From Mucilaginibacter boryungensis (lineage in GTDB: Bacteria > Bacteroidota > Bacteroidia > Sphingobacteriales > Sphingobacteriaceae), in assembly GCF_015221995.1 (NCBI RefSeq), contig NZ_JADFFM010000002.1, forward strand, positions 930,001 through 994,000: a stretch of 64,000 bases of DNA, read 5' to 3'. Numbering within the stretch: the first letter of the stretch is position 1; the number at the start of each line of letters is the position of its first letter. The notes below the pieces were generated by a model that had not been told where the DNA came from, did no database searches, and worked only from the letters and a program-made list of their open reading frames with translations. Shown here piece by piece: positions 62,195 to 64,000 of this stretch. Made by a program: the position numbers and the translations under genes.

Positions 62195-62635
62195 ATGATT
62201 CGTAAATTCATTATTGAAGCGGTTTCCTTTTTGCTAATAGTATTGTTTATCTACGCAGCTGTCAGTAAGATACTTGATTTCAGCAATTTCAGGGTTCAGC
62301 TTGGCAAATCTCCTTTATTGGCTCTGTTTGCAAGTACCATTGCTGTAGCAGTACCAACTTTAGAAATCCTTATTTCATTCATTCTGATTTTTAAGAGGAC
62401 CAGGAAGCTCGGGCTATATGCTTCATTTGCGCTCCTGATGATATTTACATTTTACCTGATAGTCATTTTGAACTACAGCTATTATATACCCTGCAGTTGT
62501 GGTGGGATCTTGCAGGGTTTATCCTGGAAGGCTCATATCATTTTTAATTCTTTGTTTATAGGCGCCACAGCCCTGGCTATCCTTATATACCATGAACCGG
62601 GCGCGACAATAGAAACAACAATGACCTTTGTATAA
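62195..62635 (+). CDS. MauE/DoxX-like redox membrane protein
   Basis: A 146-residue membrane protein with four hydrophobic helices. The sequence YYIPCSCGGILQGLSWKAHIIFN (about 89-111, Cys-Ser-Cys) and the N-terminal KFIIEAVSFLLIVLFIYAAVSKILDF match MauE-related proteins, which in methylamine utilisation aid disulfide formation in exported proteins. It opens a cassette with a Cys-rich peptide (62743) and the gene at 62986. Confidence 0.75.
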   Translation: MIRKFIIEAVSFLLIVLFIYAAVSKILDFSNFRVQLGKSPLLALFASTIAVAVPTLEILISFILIFKRTRKLGLYASFALLMIFTFYLIVILNYSYYIPCSCGGILQGLSWKAHIIFNSLFIGATALAILIYHEPGATIETTMTFV

Positions 62636-62742
62636 GAATATTGGCCAATAACAGGAATAGCCGAACACCTGTAGAAAAAAGTAGGCAAATTAATGCTAAC
62701 GTAAGTTTTATAGCTTTTTAAGATTATAAAAGCGATTTCATT

Positions 62743-62928
62743 ATGAAAAAGATCAGATTAGCAATGATTGCAGCAGCCTTTATTTTAGCCACCGGCGCAG
62801 CCTATGCAACATCAAAAGCCAAGGTTGGCCTGCCGGACTGTTCAACCGGACGTTGTGTTGGTACAGCTAACCAATGTTGCGTTGATGCCAACAGCAACAT
62901 CCTGCCGGGGAACTTTGTGCATAACTAA
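62743..62928 (+). CDS. Cys-containing exported peptide (DUF6520-like)
   Basis: A 61-residue precursor: signal peptide (MKKIRLAMIAAAFILATGAAYA, about 1-22), then about 40 mature residues with four Cys (DCS, RCV, QCC). Size and Cys pattern fit DUF6520 proteins that accompany MauE-like and lipoprotein genes in Bacteroidota. The Cys pairs could form disulfides catalysed with help of the membrane protein. Followed immediately by a hairpin terminator. Confidence 0.72.
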   Translation: MKKIRLAMIAAAFILATGAAYATSKAKVGLPDCSTGRCVGTANQCCVDANSNILPGNFVHN

Positions 62929-62935
62929 GTAACAC

Positions 62936-62972
62936 GAAAGTCCGATACCTCCCTACGGACTTTCTCATTTTT
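62936..62972 (+). terminator. terminator or attenuator after the Cys-peptide gene
   Basis: Perfect stem GAAAGTCCG (62936-62944) and CGGACTTTC (62956-62964), 11-nt loop, followed by TCATTTTT. It lies between the peptide gene and the gene at 62986, 7 nt after the peptide stop, and may reduce but not stop transcription of the latter. Confidence 0.75.
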
Positions 62973-62985
62973 CAAATCAACCACT

Positions 62986-64000
62986 ATGAAAAAAACATTG
63001 CTGTTATTGGCACTTATTGCTATTGGATCGGGCCTTGCGGTTGTTTTGCTGTACGGTTTTAGCAGTAAACCTAATGAGCGAAGAAACGGATTTAACAGGC
63101 AACGAGCAATACCGCATTTAAAGCCAAAATATTTATCCTGGCAGGTAAACGGTGCTACAGATATTGCCGGCGCGACCGATCACCAGGTGTTTTTTCAAAC
63201 CTCCGATCCCACACAAATTATCAGGACATCAGATGATTTCTCCAGTATCAAGATGGTATACCTACCCATGCAGGCAAATACAAGTTTGCAAAGTAATTTC
63301 AGAATAGTAATAGATGATGCCCATGCTTTTGTTTACGCCTCGAACATGCCTGCTATTTATTGCATTAACCTAAAAACCGGCGCGATAAATTGCCATTGGC
63401 TTCTTAGGAAATTCAGCAGAGGTATTGCACTCGATACATCACGATATATTGTCCGTGCATTGGATACAGGGTTGGGAGACCAGGTAATCGAGTCAGTCAA
63501 TATCGATAAAAATACAGAGGTACCTTTTAAAAACATCCTGGAATGTAAACACGACGCCGGATTTTCTACTGATGGATTACTGCTTTATGATCAATCGTCT
63601 CATTTGCTCACCTATAAATACTTTTACACAAACTGCTTTGCCACATTTGATTCTGGCTTGTTGCACATATCGCGGCATACGACTATTGATACCAATTTTA
63701 CGTTACCCGACAATGGTAAAAAGATGTCGAAGGCAGGTTACCGGCCAACCTATACATTGAGCGCAGCACCTGTATTTTCGACAATTACTTGTTGCCTGGA
63801 TGATGGAATTCTTTATTGCAGTTCGGCCCTTCAGGCAGATAACGAACATACCAGTGATTTCCTGAATAATTCCGTTATCGATTGCTATTGTGCGGCAACA
63901 GGAATTTACCGGGGCAGTTTTTATGTGCCCCGGCAAAAAGGCGAACAGGTACTACATATTTTTGCCCGTAACAGGAGGCTTATAGCACTTTATTCCCACT
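62986..64000 (+). CDS. membrane-anchored possible beta-propeller protein, cut by window end
   Basis: Open from the ATG at 62986 to the window end, at least 338 residues. An N-terminal hydrophobic segment (LLLLALIAIGSGLAVVLLYGF) anchors or exports it. The rest shows repeats of strand pairs with a loose propeller pattern (VFVYASNMPAIYCINLKTGAINCHW, DGLLLYDQSSHLLTYKYF, TGIYRGSFYVPRQKG). No catalytic motif. Third gene of the MauE/Cys-peptide cassette; function unknown. The C-terminus is outside the window. Confidence 0.6.
   Translation, partial: MKKTLLLLALIAIGSGLAVVLLYGFSSKPNERRNGFNRQRAIPHLKPKYLSWQVNGATDIAGATDHQVFFQTSDPTQIIRTSDDFSSIKMVYLPMQANTSLQSNFRIVIDDAHAFVYASNMPAIYCINLKTGAINCHWLLRKFSRGIALDTSRYIVRALDTGLGDQVIESVNIDKNTEVPFKNILECKHDAGFSTDGLLLYDQSSHLLTYKYFYTNCFATFDSGLLHISRHTTIDTNFTLPDNGKKMSKAGYRPTYTLSAAPVFSTITCCLDDGILYCSSALQADNEHTSDFLNNSVIDCYCAATGIYRGSFYVPRQKGEQVLHIFARNRRLIALYSH

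Noticed and set aside
1..64000. CRISPR array, rRNA operon, insertion sequence or integrase
   Set aside because: No regularly spaced repeats, no rRNA-like sequence and no transposase or recombinase motifs were found on reading both strands by eye.

Overview
The window looks like a chromosome segment of a member of the Bacteroidota, most likely Sphingobacteriaceae (Mucilaginibacter/Pedobacter-like). Evidence: Bacteroidota-type promoters (TAnnTTTG), RteC regulators, MobA/MobB/MobC-type mobilization genes, Bacteroidota-type PRTRC genes, and an ImuA-ImuB-DnaE2 mutasome on a mobile island. I see no transposase, rRNA gene, CRISPR array or intact tRNA.

Layout. Positions 1-3017 look like core chromosome: a glycosyltransferase cut by the window edge, a flippase-like membrane protein and a secreted dienelactone hydrolase. 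They end at a terminator hairpin and a short sequence identical to a tRNA-Glu 3-prime end, which I read as the left attachment scar of an integrated island. The island would run rightward past the window end. From 3.5 to 20.4 kb lies a dense defence region on the minus strand. Its first part is a seven-gene, almost gapless operon (17422 down to 3554): XRE regulator, type III methyltransferase (mod), a PD-(D/E)xK-like protein, type III restriction subunit (res), a 1614-residue sacsin-like ATPase/SF1 helicase, and a short prokaryotic Argonaute pair (SIR2-APAZ plus PIWI). Just upstream is a three-gene CBASS-like operon with two CD-NTase-like nucleotidyltransferases around one S-4TM pore effector.

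From 20.5 to 25.4 kb are the coupling protein, relaxase, relaxosome accessory protein, a strong candidate oriT hairpin and a toprim protein. From 25.5 to 33.6 kb is accessory cargo: S1/P1 nuclease, a PRTRC cluster (ThiF, B, F, C, E), a DUF932 protein and an SSB. From 33.7 to 41.1 kb is a DNA damage module: SRAP protein, DnaE2, ImuB, ImuA and a divergent S24-type repressor with a palindromic operator. From 41.1 to 56.5 kb are a second XRE regulator, a lone receiver domain, an RHS/YD-repeat pair with a candidate partner lipoprotein, and large surface proteins. From 56.5 to 62 kb are two RteC paralogues and a five-gene signalling operon. From 62.2 kb to the end is a MauE-like redox membrane protein, a Cys-rich exported peptide and a possible propeller protein cut by the window edge.

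The most notable points are the fused RM-helicase-Argonaute operon, the dual-nucleotidyltransferase pore system, and the MauE/Cys-peptide/propeller cassette.
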